DNA of 61,873 nucleotides from Acidobacteriota bacterium (lineage in GTDB: Bacteria; Acidobacteriota; Terriglobia; Bryobacterales; Bryobacteraceae), in contig JAKOTR010000099.1 in NCBI GenBank assembly GCA_029776225.1, forward strand, positions 1-61,873, written 5' to 3'. Below are positions 1 through 10,967 of the stretch, piece after piece. The notes below the pieces were generated by a model, which worked only from the letters and a program-made list of their open reading frames with translations, was not told where the DNA came from and did no database searches. How positions within the stretch are numbered: position 1 is the first letter of the stretch; every line of letters begins with the position of its first letter. The position numbers were made by a program, and so were the translations under genes.

Positions 1-552
1 ACGCTGACGCTCTCCAATTTGTTGACGCCCGGGAGCACGATCACCGACGCCACTCTCCTTCTGCAAATCGACACGCTGCTCACGCCGGGAACGATTGCGT
101 TGGCCAGTTGCCAGGGAACCGGCTGCGAGAACTACACCCTCCCGCTGGTTCAATCGGACATGTTCGCCACTGTCATTACGGTTGCCAGCACCAGCGGTAC
201 CACCTACACGTGGAACTACCCGGCGAGCTCGGGCTGGGCTTCGCTGAATCTGTTGACGGCCAACCCGGACTTCGCAGCCGATTTAGCCGCGGGCCGGGAC
301 CTGACGATCTCCTGGACGCAAACGGTTACCCTCAGTGCGCAATACACGGTGCCACACGGTGGCGCCAATGACAGATGCAGGAACTGCACTCTGCTTTTCA
401 ATATTCCTTTCACTGCGCAGACCAATCTGAGTGCAACAGTCGAATCGGCTTCTGTTGAGCCGAACCCGATCCCGGAGCCCTCGACGGGATTGCTGCTTGG
501 CCTGGGCATCATCGTGACGGCCGCTACGCTGCGCCGCAAAATCGCCCGCTAG
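1..552 (+). CDS. PEP-CTERM sorting-signal protein, 5' end outside window
   Basis: The reading frame is open from the first base, so the N-terminus and any signal peptide lie outside the window. The visible 184 residues are rich in Thr, Ser and Asn, as expected for a secreted beta-rich protein. The C-terminus carries a typical PEP-CTERM tail: the PEP motif (IPEPSTG), a hydrophobic helix (LLLGLGIIVTAATL) and a basic end (RRKIAR). Proteins with this tail are exported, processed by an exosortase and linked to exopolysaccharide or biofilm matrix. The function of the body is unknown; no enzyme motif was recognised. The gene is followed directly by a strong terminator. Confidence 0.75.
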   Translation, partial: TLTLSNLLTPGSTITDATLLLQIDTLLTPGTIALASCQGTGCENYTLPLVQSDMFATVITVASTSGTTYTWNYPASSGWASLNLLTANPDFAADLAAGRDLTISWTQTVTLSAQYTVPHGGANDRCRNCTLLFNIPFTAQTNLSATVESASVEPNPIPEPSTGLLLGLGIIVTAATLRRKIAR

Positions 553-570
553 TTTTCTCCGAGCCGCGAC

Positions 571-600
571 AGCCCTCCCCGAAAAGGGGAGGGCTTTTTT
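571..600 (+). terminator. Intrinsic terminator after the PEP-CTERM gene
   Basis: A perfect 10-bp stem (571-580 with 586-595), a GAAAA loop and a run of T form a textbook Rho-independent terminator 18 bp after the stop codon. It separates this gene from the downstream dehydratase gene on the same strand. Confidence 0.9.
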
Positions 601-647
601 GTTTCCGCTACGGCCCAAACCCTGCCTGAGTTGCTAGGCTGTTGCTT

Positions 648-2618
648 ATGCCTCCAAGCCTTGCTTCCATACTGGATTCCGGCGACAGCAACATCTACAA
701 CATCCGCCCCACCGCGCCGGGGCCCCAGGGCGCGCTGCCGCTTACCCAGGACATGCTGCTGAAAAGACCCTCCGGAGACCTGTTCGGATGGATTCAGGAC
801 GTGGGCATGGGCTGGAGCCCGAGCGAGCTGGGCCGCAGCGAAATCCTGATCCTGAGCACGCACGGAGGTCTCCGCGCCCCTGACGGCACTCCCGTCGCCC
901 TCGGGTATCACACCGGCCATTGGGAAGTCGGCCTGCTGGTGGAGGCCGCGGCGCGCGAACTGAAGGAGCTGGGCGCGGCGCCTTTCGCCGCCTACTGCAC
1001 GGACCCGTGCGACGGCCGCACGCAGGGGACGCCCGGAATGTTCGAAAGCCTGGCGTACCGCAACGACGCGGCGGTCGTCTTCCGGCGGCTGATCCGCTCG
1101 CTTCCCACGTGCAGCGGGGTCGTCGGAGTAGCCACTTGCGATAAGGGGCTCCCCGCGATGATGATGGCGCTGGCGGGCACGCCGCATTTGCCCGGGGTGC
1201 TCGTGCCGGGCGGCGCTACGCTGATGCCGGAGAAAGGCGAGGACGCCGCGAAGATCCAGTCGGTGGGCGCACGGTACGCGCACGGCGAAATCACGCTGGA
1301 AGAGGCCGCGGAAGCCGGTTGCCGGGTGTGCGCTTCTGCCGGGGGCGGCTGCCAGTTTCTGGGCACGGCCGGAACCGCGCAGGTGGTGGGGGAAGCGCTC
1401 GGGCTCTCGCTGCCGCATTCGGCGCTGGCGCCCTCGGGGCACGCAATCTGGCTGGACATGGCCCGGCGCTCCGCCCGCGCGGTGATGGCGCAGGCAGCCT
1501 GCGGTGCCGTCATGCGGGACATCCTCACCGATGCCGCCATTCACAACGCCATGGTGACGCACGCAGCGTTCGGCGGCTCGATGAACCTCATCATGCACCT
1601 GCCGGCGATCGCGCACGCGGCCGGCCTGCGGCGTCCGGCGGTGGACGACTGGATCGCCGTCAACCGGCAGGTCCCGCGCCTGGTGGACGTGCTGCCCAAC
1701 GGGCCGCGCAACTATCCGACCGTGGTAGTGTTCATGGCGGGCGGCGTGCCCGAGGTGATGCTCCACCTGCGCCGCCTGGGGCTGCTCGAAACCGGGGCGC
1801 TCACGGCTGCCGGAGCGACGCTCGGCGAAATGCTGGACTGGTGGGAGCAATCGGAACGGCGCGCGAGGCTGCGTGCCGAATTGCGGGAGCGGGAAGGCAT
1901 CGATCCCGATGACGTCATCATGGACCCCGATACGGCGAAGCGGCGCGGGCTGACCTCGACCGTCACCTTCCCCAAAGGCAACCTGGCGCCCGGCGGATCG
2001 GTTGTGAAAAGCACCGCCATCGACCCAAGCGTTGTGGATAGCGATGGCGTGTACCGCAAGGTGGGGCCGGCTCGGGTGTTCACCAACGAACCGGACGCGA
2101 TCGCCGCCATCAAGAGCGGCAGGATTAAGCCGGGCGATATTCTGGTGCTGATCGCGCGCGGGCCCTTGGGCGCCGGCATGGAAGAAACATACCAGCTCAC
2201 CGCGGCGCTGAAGCATTTGTCCTTCGGCAAGCACGTGGCGCTGCTGACCGATGCGCGGTTCAGCGGGCTTTCCACCGGAGCGTGCATCGGGCACATTACT
2301 CCGGAGGCGCTGGCGGGCGGGCCGTGCGGCAAGCTGCTCGAAGGCGACCTGATCGAAATCGTGATCGACCGGAACCGGCTGGAGGGCTCGGTGAATCTGG
2401 TCGGCGCGGGCGGGGTGGTTTTCGGCGCCGAGGAGGGCGCCCGCGTGCTGGCAGAGCGTCCGATGCGTCCGGATCTCGCGCCGGACCCCGCGCTTTCGGC
2501 CGACACACGCCTGTGGGCCGCGCTGCAGGACGTGAGCGGAGGCACATGGGGAGGCTGCGTGTTCGATACCGAAACGATTCTTCGCTTGCTGGAAGCAGGT
2601 AAGAAAGCCTTGAGCTGA
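648..2618 (+). CDS. yjhG: YjhG/YagF-family sugar-acid dehydratase (IlvD/Edd superfamily)
   Basis: The 656-residue product matches the YjhG/YagF subfamily of Fe-S dehydratases, which includes D-xylonate dehydratase. These cytoplasmic enzymes remove water from sugar acids to give 2-keto-3-deoxy acids. The start of the protein has the family pattern [10 protein letters not shown]; Cys-containing segments [15 protein letters not shown] (about residue 117) and [12 protein letters not shown] (about 163), and [11 protein letters not shown], are in the positions expected for cluster and Mg binding. Length fits the family (about 650). A TTG codon lies two codons upstream, but ATG at 648 is preferred. 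The exact substrate cannot be read from sequence. No other sugar-acid gene is adjacent; the carbohydrate locus lies 40 kb away. Confidence 0.88.
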   Translation: MPPSLASILDSGDSNIYNIRPTAPGPQGALPLTQDMLLKRPSGDLFGWIQDVGMGWSPSELGRSEILILSTHGGLRAPDGTPVALGYHTGHWEVGLLVEAAARELKELGAAPFAAYCTDPCDGRTQGTPGMFESLAYRNDAAVVFRRLIRSLPTCSGVVGVATCDKGLPAMMMALAGTPHLPGVLVPGGATLMPEKGEDAAKIQSVGARYAHGEITLEEAAEAGCRVCASAGGGCQFLGTAGTAQVVGEALGLSLPHSALAPSGHAIWLDMARRSARAVMAQAACGAVMRDILTDAAIHNAMVTHAAFGGSMNLIMHLPAIAHAAGLRRPAVDDWIAVNRQVPRLVDVLPNGPRNYPTVVVFMAGGVPEVMLHLRRLGLLETGALTAAGATLGEMLDWWEQSERRARLRAELREREGIDPDDVIMDPDTAKRRGLTSTVTFPKGNLAPGGSVVKSTAIDPSVVDSDGVYRKVGPARVFTNEPDAIAAIKSGRIKPGDILVLIARGPLGAGMEETYQLTAALKHLSFGKHVALLTDARFSGLSTGACIGHITPEALAGGPCGKLLEGDLIEIVIDRNRLEGSVNLVGAGGVVFGAEEGARVLAERPMRPDLAPDPALSADTRLWAALQDVSGGTWGGCVFDTETILRLLEAGKKALS

Positions 2619-2673
2619 CGCCGCGCGGCGGGCTTTACTGGCTGGCCGTAGAATGAAACCAGCGGAGGGGTCC

Positions 2674-2985
2674 ATGCCGGAAAAAGGGCCAGCCAAACGC
2701 GCGCAAGAGCGCAAGAAAGAAGGCAAAGCTCCAACCACGCAGGCGGGCGAATATGTGCGCGAGGAGATGCGCCACGCGAAGGAAGGCAAGCATAGCGTGA
2801 AGAATCCGAAACAGGCCATCGCGATCGGGCTTTCGAAAACGCGCCGCGAAGGGGTCGACTTGAAACCGCCCGCCAAGAGCAAAGCCAGCCCGGCTACCCG
2901 CAAGAAGGCTCAACAGGACTATGCGCGCGGCCAATCGGGCCGGGCGGCGAAGAGCAAGAGTTCCGGAGGCAAAAGCAAACGATAG
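2674..2985 (+). CDS. Small basic DUF6496-type protein
   Basis: A 103-residue Lys/Arg-rich protein containing the motif region around KEGKHSVKNPKQAIAIGLSKTRR, which resembles the DUF6496 family of small basic proteins often seen near stress or DNA-binding functions. The C-terminus is a low-complexity Lys/Ser/Gly tail, compatible with nucleic acid binding. ATG 2674 is chosen over the in-frame ATG 2653 because GGAGGGG lies 4 bp before it. The biochemical role is not known. It stands alone between the dehydratase and an insertion sequence. Confidence 0.6.
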   Translation: MPEKGPAKRAQERKKEGKAPTTQAGEYVREEMRHAKEGKHSVKNPKQAIAIGLSKTRREGVDLKPPAKSKASPATRKKAQQDYARGQSGRAAKSKSSGGKSKR

Positions 2986-3005
2986 TTGGGGCGCCGGAGT
3001 AAGAG

Positions 3006-3026
3006 GCCCGTCTGCTGTGGACGGGC
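3006..3026 (+). terminator. Short GC-rich hairpin after the DUF6496 gene
   Basis: GCCCGTC and GACGGGC form a 7-bp stem with a 7-nt loop, 20 bp after the stop codon. There is no T run, so it is a weak terminator candidate. The rest of 2986-3229 shows no supported gene. Confidence 0.3.
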
Positions 3027-3094
3027 GATGATCTCGTTCTGTAAGTCTTGCGTAAGAACGCAGAAGTAATCACAGTAGCCGATCGCGCAGACGA

Positions 3095-4723
3095 TTAGTT
3101 CCCGGTACTTCTCGGACTCTCGTTACGCTCCCCACGAAGGCGGCGTGGTATTTTGCGCGTCAACATGACTGGTAGTGACAGAAACCGGTCTAACGTTCTT
3201 GCGTTGCCATCGGGCCGCGGTCGTGCTTGTATATCCGTTCGGATATAATCAACCCATGCCGGCGATCGGCGAGGCCGTTGAGAAGATCCGCATCTTCGAC
3301 GATAGCAGCCCGTGGATAAAGTCACGTTTTGGCCAAGCGAGCGCCGGCAGCAATTTCGCCTGCGAGCGGTTGCAGGGAGCGGACAATCGTATCTGATGAC
3401 CTCCTGGGGCCATTTCTCGGCTTGTGTGAGGGCCAAAAACGCGACATAAAGCGCGGCGAACAGGTCGGCCGCTTGGCGACCCGTGCCCACCTTGAAGATC
3501 TGCCGCAGGATCAAGCTCAAATTGAAGGCGGCGGCGTGAATCAGCACGCGTTTGGCGATGTTGTTTTTACCGCGCAGGTGCACCCGCCTCATCCCGCCCG
3601 TATCGTAGAGATGCGCGAAACTTCGCTCGATCAGTTCCCCACGCCGTCGCATCAGCGCTTTCGCCGTCTTGGTGTTCAGCCGACGCCGATTCGCATACAC
3701 CGCCGCCTGGGCCTCACTTTGTCCTGCCCACTGCTGGCGCTTCCGTTCCGGCTCGGCGATCGCCGTCCGTACGCCCACCTCGGCCAAGGCCGCCACCGAC
3801 TCTTTGCTGTGATACCCCTTGTCCGCCACTACCCGTTCCACACCGATATCACTGACCGCCGCCACCGAGCCCACTGCTTCCGCTTCTGCCGGTTGCCCGG
3901 CCATCTCCGTCACCGTCTCCCCGGCCTCGGCCAGCGTCGTTGTCATACTCGCCGTGTCTCCGCGGTCGGCCGGTTGTACCGTCACGGCCACCACTGCGCC
4001 GGTCTCCAGGTCCACCGCGTGCTCGGCCTTGTAGGCCAGGTGTGTCCGGCCATCCTTCATCTTCGTGATCCGCGCTTCCCGGTCGTGCGGATTCACCCAC
4101 TCCCGGTTCGAGAGTGACTTCTTGCGCTTGCGATCAAAGCGCTGGCGTTGCGCCGGAGTCGGCTCCTCGATGCCCTCGTGTTTCATTAACTCGGCCACGT
4201 GCTCGTCGTAGCTGAGGCCGTTGTCCCGCCGCACGATCGATCGCAACGCCGCGTTGGCCTCCAGCGTGGTGGCGTCCACCCCCAGGTTCTTGCCGCTCAG
4301 CAAGCCCTCTCGCGCCAGTTGCTTCAACACCCAGCGGAACACCGCCTTGTGCGTCCCCAGATTCATCAGCCGCCGCGTCTTGGACAACGTGGAGTGGTCC
4401 GGGGTCTGCTCCTCCAGGCTCAAACCCAGGAAATCCCGCAGGCTGAGCGAGTCCGACACCCGGTAGGCAATGCCACGCTCGGAGTCGATCCCCTCGAAGT
4501 AGCCGACCAGAAAACAACGGAAGTATACGCCCGGCGCGATGGAAGGGCGGCCCATGGTTGGCGCGTAGTACTTGCGGCAGATCCGTTCCGCGTAGGTGTC
4601 AAACTTGGCCCGATCGAGAATCTCGTTCAGCCGACTGTAGAAGGGGTGCCGCCCGCGGGCCTGCAGTTGGCTGGTCTCGACCCAGAACGAGGTCTGCTTC
4701 TGTCTCCGCTTGCCGAGCGCCAT
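3095..4723 (-). CDS. IS1182-like (IS5-group) DDE transposase reading out of its element
   Basis: The N-terminal third holds the DUF772-type transposase domain ([42 protein letters not shown]). The DDE catalytic core follows, with [40 protein letters not shown] and, near the end, [25 protein letters not shown] 4723 is preferred over TTG 4729. About 473 residues are encoded within the IS; the frame crosses the left inverted repeat (…TLSTGC) and adds about 70 residues from flanking DNA before stopping at 3095. The natural stop thus seems to be missing at this site. The protein cuts and joins the IS ends during transposition. Confidence 0.85.
   Translation of the reverse strand: MALGKRRQKQTSFWVETSQLQARGRHPFYSRLNEILDRAKFDTYAERICRKYYAPTMGRPSIAPGVYFRCFLVGYFEGIDSERGIAYRVSDSLSLRDFLGLSLEEQTPDHSTLSKTRRLMNLGTHKAVFRWVLKQLAREGLLSGKNLGVDATTLEANAALRSIVRRDNGLSYDEHVAELMKHEGIEEPTPAQRQRFDRKRKKSLSNREWVNPHDREARITKMKDGRTHLAYKAEHAVDLETGAVVAVTVQPADRGDTASMTTTLAEAGETVTEMAGQPAEAEAVGSVAAVSDIGVERVVADKGYHSKESVAALAEVGVRTAIAEPERKRQQWAGQSEAQAAVYANRRRLNTKTAKALMRRRGELIERSFAHLYDTGGMRRVHLRGKNNIAKRVLIHAAAFNLSLILRQIFKVGTGRQAADLFAALYVAFLALTQAEKWPQEVIRYDCPLPATARRRNCCRRSLGQNVTLSTGCYRRRCGSSQRPRRSPAWVDYIRTDIQARPRPDGNARTLDRFLSLPVMLTRKIPRRLRGERNESPRSTGN
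3230..3247. promoter_or_regulatory. Palindromic operator-like site overlapping a TATAAT box, before the toxin remnant
   Basis: TATATCCG-TT-CGGATATA is a perfect 8-bp inverted repeat. It overlaps a TATAAT hexamer (3244-3249) that sits just before the first ATG of the toxin remnant (3256). Autoregulatory operators overlapping the -10 box are usual for type II toxin-antitoxin operons, so this may be the surviving control site of the disrupted module. No good -35 box was seen. Confidence 0.45.
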
Positions 4724-4922
4724 GCCCAATTATCCATCCAAAACATTCCTGCATCAAGATGTTTCGACTTCAAAATGTTTCGACTTTATCCACGGGCTGA
4801 TAGCGGCGCCTACCGCGTAATCTACCTCGCCCGGCGACCTGAGGCGGCCCCAGGCGACTTCGAGGAGCGATATCGAGATCGCCAGAAACCGGTTCGCACA
4901 ACCATCGGGAGGTGGCAAATGA
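3256..4922 (+). pseudogene. HigB/Gp49-like (RelE-superfamily) toxin remnant interrupted by an IS
   Basis: Removing the IS and one copy of its 4-bp target duplication joins 3256-3305 to 4804 onward. The frame then reads [32 protein letters not shown], the typical core of Gp49/HigB-type mRNA interferases. After RRPEA the sequence jumps to a second frame reading [17 protein letters not shown] before a TGA at 4920-4922. That is the usual C-terminal motif, but about 11 expected residues (the VLHCFQKKT-like segment) are missing. The N-terminal half of the toxin is not recognisable upstream of 3256, and no XRE antitoxin gene follows. The gene is therefore dead by at least two events besides the IS insertion. 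Confidence 0.6.
3306..4799 (-). mobile_element. Complete IS1182-like insertion sequence, 1494 bp
   Basis: Both ends carry a perfect 18-bp terminal inverted repeat (CAGCCCGTGGATAAAGTC reading inward; 3306-3323 and 4782-4799). The element is flanked by a 4-bp direct repeat ATAG (3302-3305 and 4800-4803), the mark of target duplication. It carries a single transposase gene on the minus strand and has landed in a toxin gene. Intact ends and intact frame suggest a fairly recent insertion. Confidence 0.85.
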
Positions 4923-5050
4923 GGCCCCGGCCGGCTCCGCAGACACCGGGGGCCGGAAAAGAATGTTCTTGCACCGCGGGTATTTGCGAAACCTTCCAGG
5001 AGCAAAGTGAATCATTACAAGGAAGAAAAAACCTACGGAGGAACAACAGC

Positions 5051-5590
5051 ATGCGACTCATCGCCCTTATCGCCGGGGCATTGATGCTATCCATGGCGGC
5101 CTGCACTAGAGACACTAGAGACACTGGAGACACTAGAGAGGCGAACGGCGCCAGAGCAGATCTAAGGGATGCCAACGGGCAGGAAGTCGGGACGGTCACG
5201 TTCCATCCCGCTCCGGACGGCGTGCACCTTACGGTACAGCTCAAGAACCTGCCGCCGGGAGAGCATGCCTTCCACATCCATGATGTGGGCAAGTGCGACC
5301 CGCCCGACTTCACGACTGCCGGCCCTCACTTCAACCCCCACGGGAAGCAGCATGGGACGCAGAATCCCGAGGGCGCCCATGCGGGCGACCTCCCCAACAT
5401 CACGGTGGATGCGAACGGGACCGTCAACACCAGCATGACGATTAGCGGCGTCACACTCGGGACCGAGCCCAACGGCCTGTTCCGCGAGGGCGGCACGGCG
5501 GTGGTGGTCCACGCGGGTCCGGACGACTACAAGACCGACCCGGCGGGCAACGCCGGCGCCCGAATCGCCTGCGGCGTCATCACGCGGTAA
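5051..5590 (+). CDS. sodC: Cu/Zn superoxide dismutase, lipoprotein
   Basis: The protein converts superoxide to hydrogen peroxide and oxygen outside the cytoplasm. The N-terminus is a lipoprotein signal with lipobox LSMAAC (Cys18). The metal-site motifs are clear: [38 protein letters not shown] and [14 protein letters not shown], covering the Cu and Zn His ligands, the Zn Asp and the Cys pair (…IACGVI). The start ATG 5051 has GGAGG upstream. Between the lipobox and the enzyme domain lies a Thr-Arg-Asp repeat linker encoded by a 9-bp tandem repeat. The 179-residue length is normal. It is the first gene downstream of the toxin remnant and ends 10 bp before the cyclophilin-like gene. Confidence 0.93.
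   Translation: MRLIALIAGALMLSMAACTRDTRDTGDTREANGARADLRDANGQEVGTVTFHPAPDGVHLTVQLKNLPPGEHAFHIHDVGKCDPPDFTTAGPHFNPHGKQHGTQNPEGAHAGDLPNITVDANGTVNTSMTISGVTLGTEPNGLFREGGTAVVVHAGPDDYKTDPAGNAGARIACGVITR
5105..5140 (+). repeat. 9-bp tandem repeat (4 copies) in the sodC linker
   Basis: Four copies of a 9-bp unit, ACTAGAGAC with single-base variants, lie directly after the lipobox codons and encode a TRD-type tripeptide repeat. Slippage here would change the length of the linker that tethers the enzyme to the membrane without breaking the frame. Confidence 0.85.
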
Positions 5591-5600
5591 TCTGTGATGG

Positions 5601-6044
5601 ATGCCGCATGTTTCCTTCTTAATTGGTGACATAACCGTAGAGAGCGAATTCAACGATTCGGAAACGGCGCGCCGCATCATCGAGAAGCTGCCGATTGATG
5701 CTTCGGGAAGCTACTGGGGAGGAGAGTTCTACTTTCCCGTTCCGGTGAAGGCGCCCGTGGAAGAGACCGCGCGCGAGGTGGTGGACCCCGGCACGGTGGC
5801 ATACTGGCCGCAAGGCGCCTGCCTCTGTCTTTTCTGGGGTCCGACGCCCGCCAGCGAGGGGAAAGAATGCCGCGCCGCCAGCAAGGTCAACGTGGTCGGG
5901 CGCGTGCTGAACCCCGAGGTCCTGCCAAAGCTGAAGGCCCGGAAGGTGCGAGTTTCCTCAGCGCCTTCCGCGCAGTCGCGGTCAGCGGGACACGCTCCAG
6001 GTAGGATTCCCGAATCCACGAGAAGCCAGCCGGAGCGCGGCTGA
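5601..6044 (+). CDS. Cyclophilin-like fold protein (DUF369/Cyclophil_like type)
   Basis: The first ~118 residues match the short cyclophilin-like family: an ITVESEFNDSETARRIIEKLPI start, YWGGEFYFPVPV, REVVDPGTVAYWPQG and FWGPTPAS, ending with VNVVGRVLN and KVRVSS. Family proteins are about 120 residues and have no firmly known reaction. Here a further 29 residues of unlike composition (Ser/Arg/Pro-rich) run into the 3' end of the convergent mutY gene, giving a 158-nt antisense overlap. ATG 5601 follows sodC after 10 bp, so the two are probably cotranscribed. Confidence 0.7.
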   Translation: MPHVSFLIGDITVESEFNDSETARRIIEKLPIDASGSYWGGEFYFPVPVKAPVEETAREVVDPGTVAYWPQGACLCLFWGPTPASEGKECRAASKVNVVGRVLNPEVLPKLKARKVRVSSAPSAQSRSAGHAPGRIPESTRSQPERG

Positions 6045-6939
6045 GTAGGGCCTGCACGATCGTGTATTCGTAACGGTATTTCGTAATGCTGTGCCGGACG
6101 GTGGCCACCGTCTCGAGCGGAATCGCCGAGGGCAGCAGGCGGGCTTCGGGCAGTTCCCAGAATCCCGCCATTCTCCGGCTCGATGCTTCGCGCCGGCGCA
6201 GCAGCACGCAGCCGCGTTTGCGGATCAGCAGCAGTGTGCCTTGAACCCGGACGGGCTCCGTCCGGCGCTGCCTGACTGGCAATTCCCGCTCGATTCCCTC
6301 GCCACGGGCGCTACACAGATCCGCGAGCGGGCACGCGGCACAGCGCGGCTCCCGCGGCACGCAGACCGTGGCGCCGAGCTCCATCATCGCCTGGTTGAAC
6401 CGGCCCGGGCGCCTGGCATCCAGCAGTGTTTCAGCGGCTTCCCGCAGCCGCCGGCGCGTCCTGGCCGAATCTATGTCGCCGCGCTCGGCCAGCAGGCGCG
6501 CCAGCACGCGCAGGACGTTGCCGTCCACCGCAGCGTGCGGCAGGTTGAAGGCAATGCTGGCCACGGCGGCGGCTGTATAGTCGCCGGCGCCGGGCAACGC
6601 CCGGATGCCTTCGTAGGAAGTGGGGAACCCGCCGTTTTGCGCCATCAATTGCGCCGCCCGGTGCATGTTTCGCGCACGGGAGTAATAGCCAAGGCCGCTC
6701 CAGCACGCCAGCACTTCGTCCTCGGGCGCTGCGGCCAGCGCGGCAAGGTCCGGGAAGCGCGCCAAAAAGCGCTCGTAATAAGGAATGGCCGCCGCCACGC
6801 GGGTCTGCTGGAGCATGATTTCGGAAACCCAGATCCGGTAGGGATCCCGTGTGCGCCGCCAGGGCAGATCGCGGCGCTCCCGCTCGTACCATTGCCCGAG
6901 CCGGCGGCGGAGTATCTCGATGTCGCGTGGAGTGGTTAT
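5887..6939 (-). CDS. mutY: A/G-specific adenine DNA glycosylase MutY
   Basis: MutY removes adenine mispaired with 8-oxoguanine. Seen: the N-terminal DLPWRRTRDPYRIWVSEIMLQQTRV segment, whose Glu in SEIMLQQT is the catalytic acid; the helix-hairpin-helix region RALPGAGDYTAAAVASIAF with Asp in AAVDGNVLRV; the Fe-S cluster pattern C-X6-C-X2-C-X5-C (CVPREPRCAACPLADLC); and a Nudix-like C-terminal domain (RREASSRRMAGFWELPEA). The first ATG (6816) would delete the catalytic Glu. Between the in-frame TAG at 6949-6951 and 6816 there is no ATG, GTG or TTG. ATA at 6937-6939, followed by codons for TTPRD, is the best start guess and may be a mutated ATG. The C-terminus overlaps the convergent cyclophilin-like gene. 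Confidence 0.85.
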   Translation of the reverse strand: MTTPRDIEILRRRLGQWYERERRDLPWRRTRDPYRIWVSEIMLQQTRVAAAIPYYERFLARFPDLAALAAAPEDEVLACWSGLGYYSRARNMHRAAQLMAQNGGFPTSYEGIRALPGAGDYTAAAVASIAFNLPHAAVDGNVLRVLARLLAERGDIDSARTRRRLREAAETLLDARRPGRFNQAMMELGATVCVPREPRCAACPLADLCSARGEGIERELPVRQRRTEPVRVQGTLLLIRKRGCVLLRRREASSRRMAGFWELPEARLLPSAIPLETVATVRHSITKYRYEYTIVQALLSRAPAGFSWIRESYLERVPLTATARKALRKLAPSGPSALAGPRGSARARPR

Positions 6940-7039
6940 GGTTCCATTCTACCCGGGGGTTCGCGCTTACCCTCTGTAGTATCCTGAAATGATAGAGATC
7001 CCCTTAGATTCCCGCTGGTAGTGCGGCACTTTTCGGGAT

Positions 7040-9838
<2,799 letters not shown>

Positions 9839-9844
9839 AGCCGC

Positions 9845-10180
9845 CTTCCTAAAAAGGCCGACCCGTCCGTTGCTGAGCCGGTCAGCAAACACGTTCGCCG
9901 CGGCAAAGGTTTTTTTCCAGAACACCGACCGCGCGTCGCGAAGCCCGTCCGCGAACGCGTTCGCTCCGGCGAGAAACTTTTTTAAAAAGCCGATGGTGTT
10001 GCGAAGCCGGTGGGTAGAGCGTTCGCCGCGGCGAAAGGATTTCTCAAAAAACGCCGACCGCGCGTTACGAAGCCGGACGTTAAACGCGTTCGCAGCGGCG
10101 ACGGGTTTTCAAAAAACGCCTGCTCGTGCGTTACGGAGCCGGTCGGCGAATGCGTTCGCTCCGGCGAAGCGTTCCTCCAT
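9845..10180. repeat. 66-bp tandem repeat array between uvrA and tyrA
   Basis: Units start at 9870, 9936, 9999, 10065 and 10131 with lengths 66, 63, 66, 66 and a partial copy; half a further unit lies at 9845-9869. Each unit holds a GC-rich palindromic core (best copy GCGAACGCGTTCGC at 9951-9964) and a T- or A-rich run. All lengths are multiples of three. Read on the minus strand in the tyrA frame, each unit encodes a variant of FAAANAFADRLRNARS plus FFxKK. The last unit is the C-terminus of TyrA; beyond the tyrA stop the frame stays open through the other units. Confidence 0.85.
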
Positions 10181-10966
10181 GGCTTCCGAAGCCAGCTCCG
10201 CGCGCAGCCGCTCCAATTGCTCCATGAACGCCCCGAGCGCGGCGTCGATGGCGCCGGTGTTGGTGGCAAGGATATCGCGCCAGATCTCAAAAGAGCTGCC
10301 CGCCAGCCGGACGGTGTCGGCCAGACCCGGTCCGGCCACGCGCAAATGGCCCGGCGACTCCAGTTCACCGGAAAGCGTTAACGCCAGCGCGGTCGAGAGC
10401 AGTTGAGGCAGGTGCGACGTCCGCGCTACCACCCGGTCGTGCTCGGCGGGCGACATCGTGACCACCACCGCGCCGATCGCCTCGAGCCATTTCCTGAACT
10501 CGCGTGCCGCCGGGGTCTCAAGTTCCTCGGGGGATTGGGGCGTCAGCACCCAGGTTCTGCCCACGAAGAGGTCCGCATCCGCTTCGGCGGCGCCCCGGGT
10601 CTCCTTTCCCGCCATGGGGTGGCCGCCCAGAAACTGCCCGCGCCGGATCGTACGGGCCCCCTGCGCCACGATTTGCATCTTCGTGCTGCCCGCGTCCGTC
10701 ACCAGGGCGCCGGGACGGAGCCACTGGTCGATTTCACCCAGCGTCTCGATGATCAGCCGGATGGGCCGCGCAAGGTATACAAGGTCCGCTTCGGCAACGC
10801 CCTCGGCCAGCGGAAGCGCTTCGTCGATTGCTCCCCGCGCCAAGGCGTCCCGGATCGCCCCCGGCGAACTCACGCCGATCAGCCGCCCGCCGAAACCGGC
10901 CTTACGCAGAGCGAGCCCGAACGAACCGCCGATCAGACCGCACCCGACAATCGTTACCGTCTTCAT
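10109..10966 (-). CDS. tyrA: Prephenate dehydrogenase
   Basis: The enzyme oxidatively decarboxylates prephenate to 4-hydroxyphenylpyruvate for tyrosine synthesis. The N-terminus is a Rossmann nucleotide-binding fold (TIVGCGLIGGSFGLALRKAG). Family motifs ARPIRLIIETLGEI, LVTDAGSTK and GGHPMAGKETRG (substrate-binding His) follow. It is the last gene of the aromatic operon and starts 1 bp after the DAHP synthase gene ends. The final ~20 residues (ERFAGANAFADRLRNARAG) are one unit of the tandem repeat array and are probably not part of the catalytic fold. Confidence 0.9.
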   Translation of the reverse strand: MKTVTIVGCGLIGGSFGLALRKAGFGGRLIGVSSPGAIRDALARGAIDEALPLAEGVAEADLVYLARPIRLIIETLGEIDQWLRPGALVTDAGSTKMQIVAQGARTIRRGQFLGGHPMAGKETRGAAEADADLFVGRTWVLTPQSPEELETPAAREFRKWLEAIGAVVVTMSPAEHDRVVARTSHLPQLLSTALALTLSGELESPGHLRVAGPGLADTVRLAGSSFEIWRDILATNTGAIDAALGAFMEQLERLRAELASEAMEERFAGANAFADRLRNARAGVF

Positions 10967-10967
10967 T

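Noticed and set aside
549-2903. Long minus-strand open frame (784 codons) opposite the dehydratase gene
   Set aside because: Antisense shadow of a high-GC gene; no family motifs, while the plus strand encodes a clear YjhG-type enzyme.
9845-10180. Repeat array considered as a CRISPR
   Set aside because: Units are adjacent with no unique spacers, vary in sequence and are in frame with tyrA.
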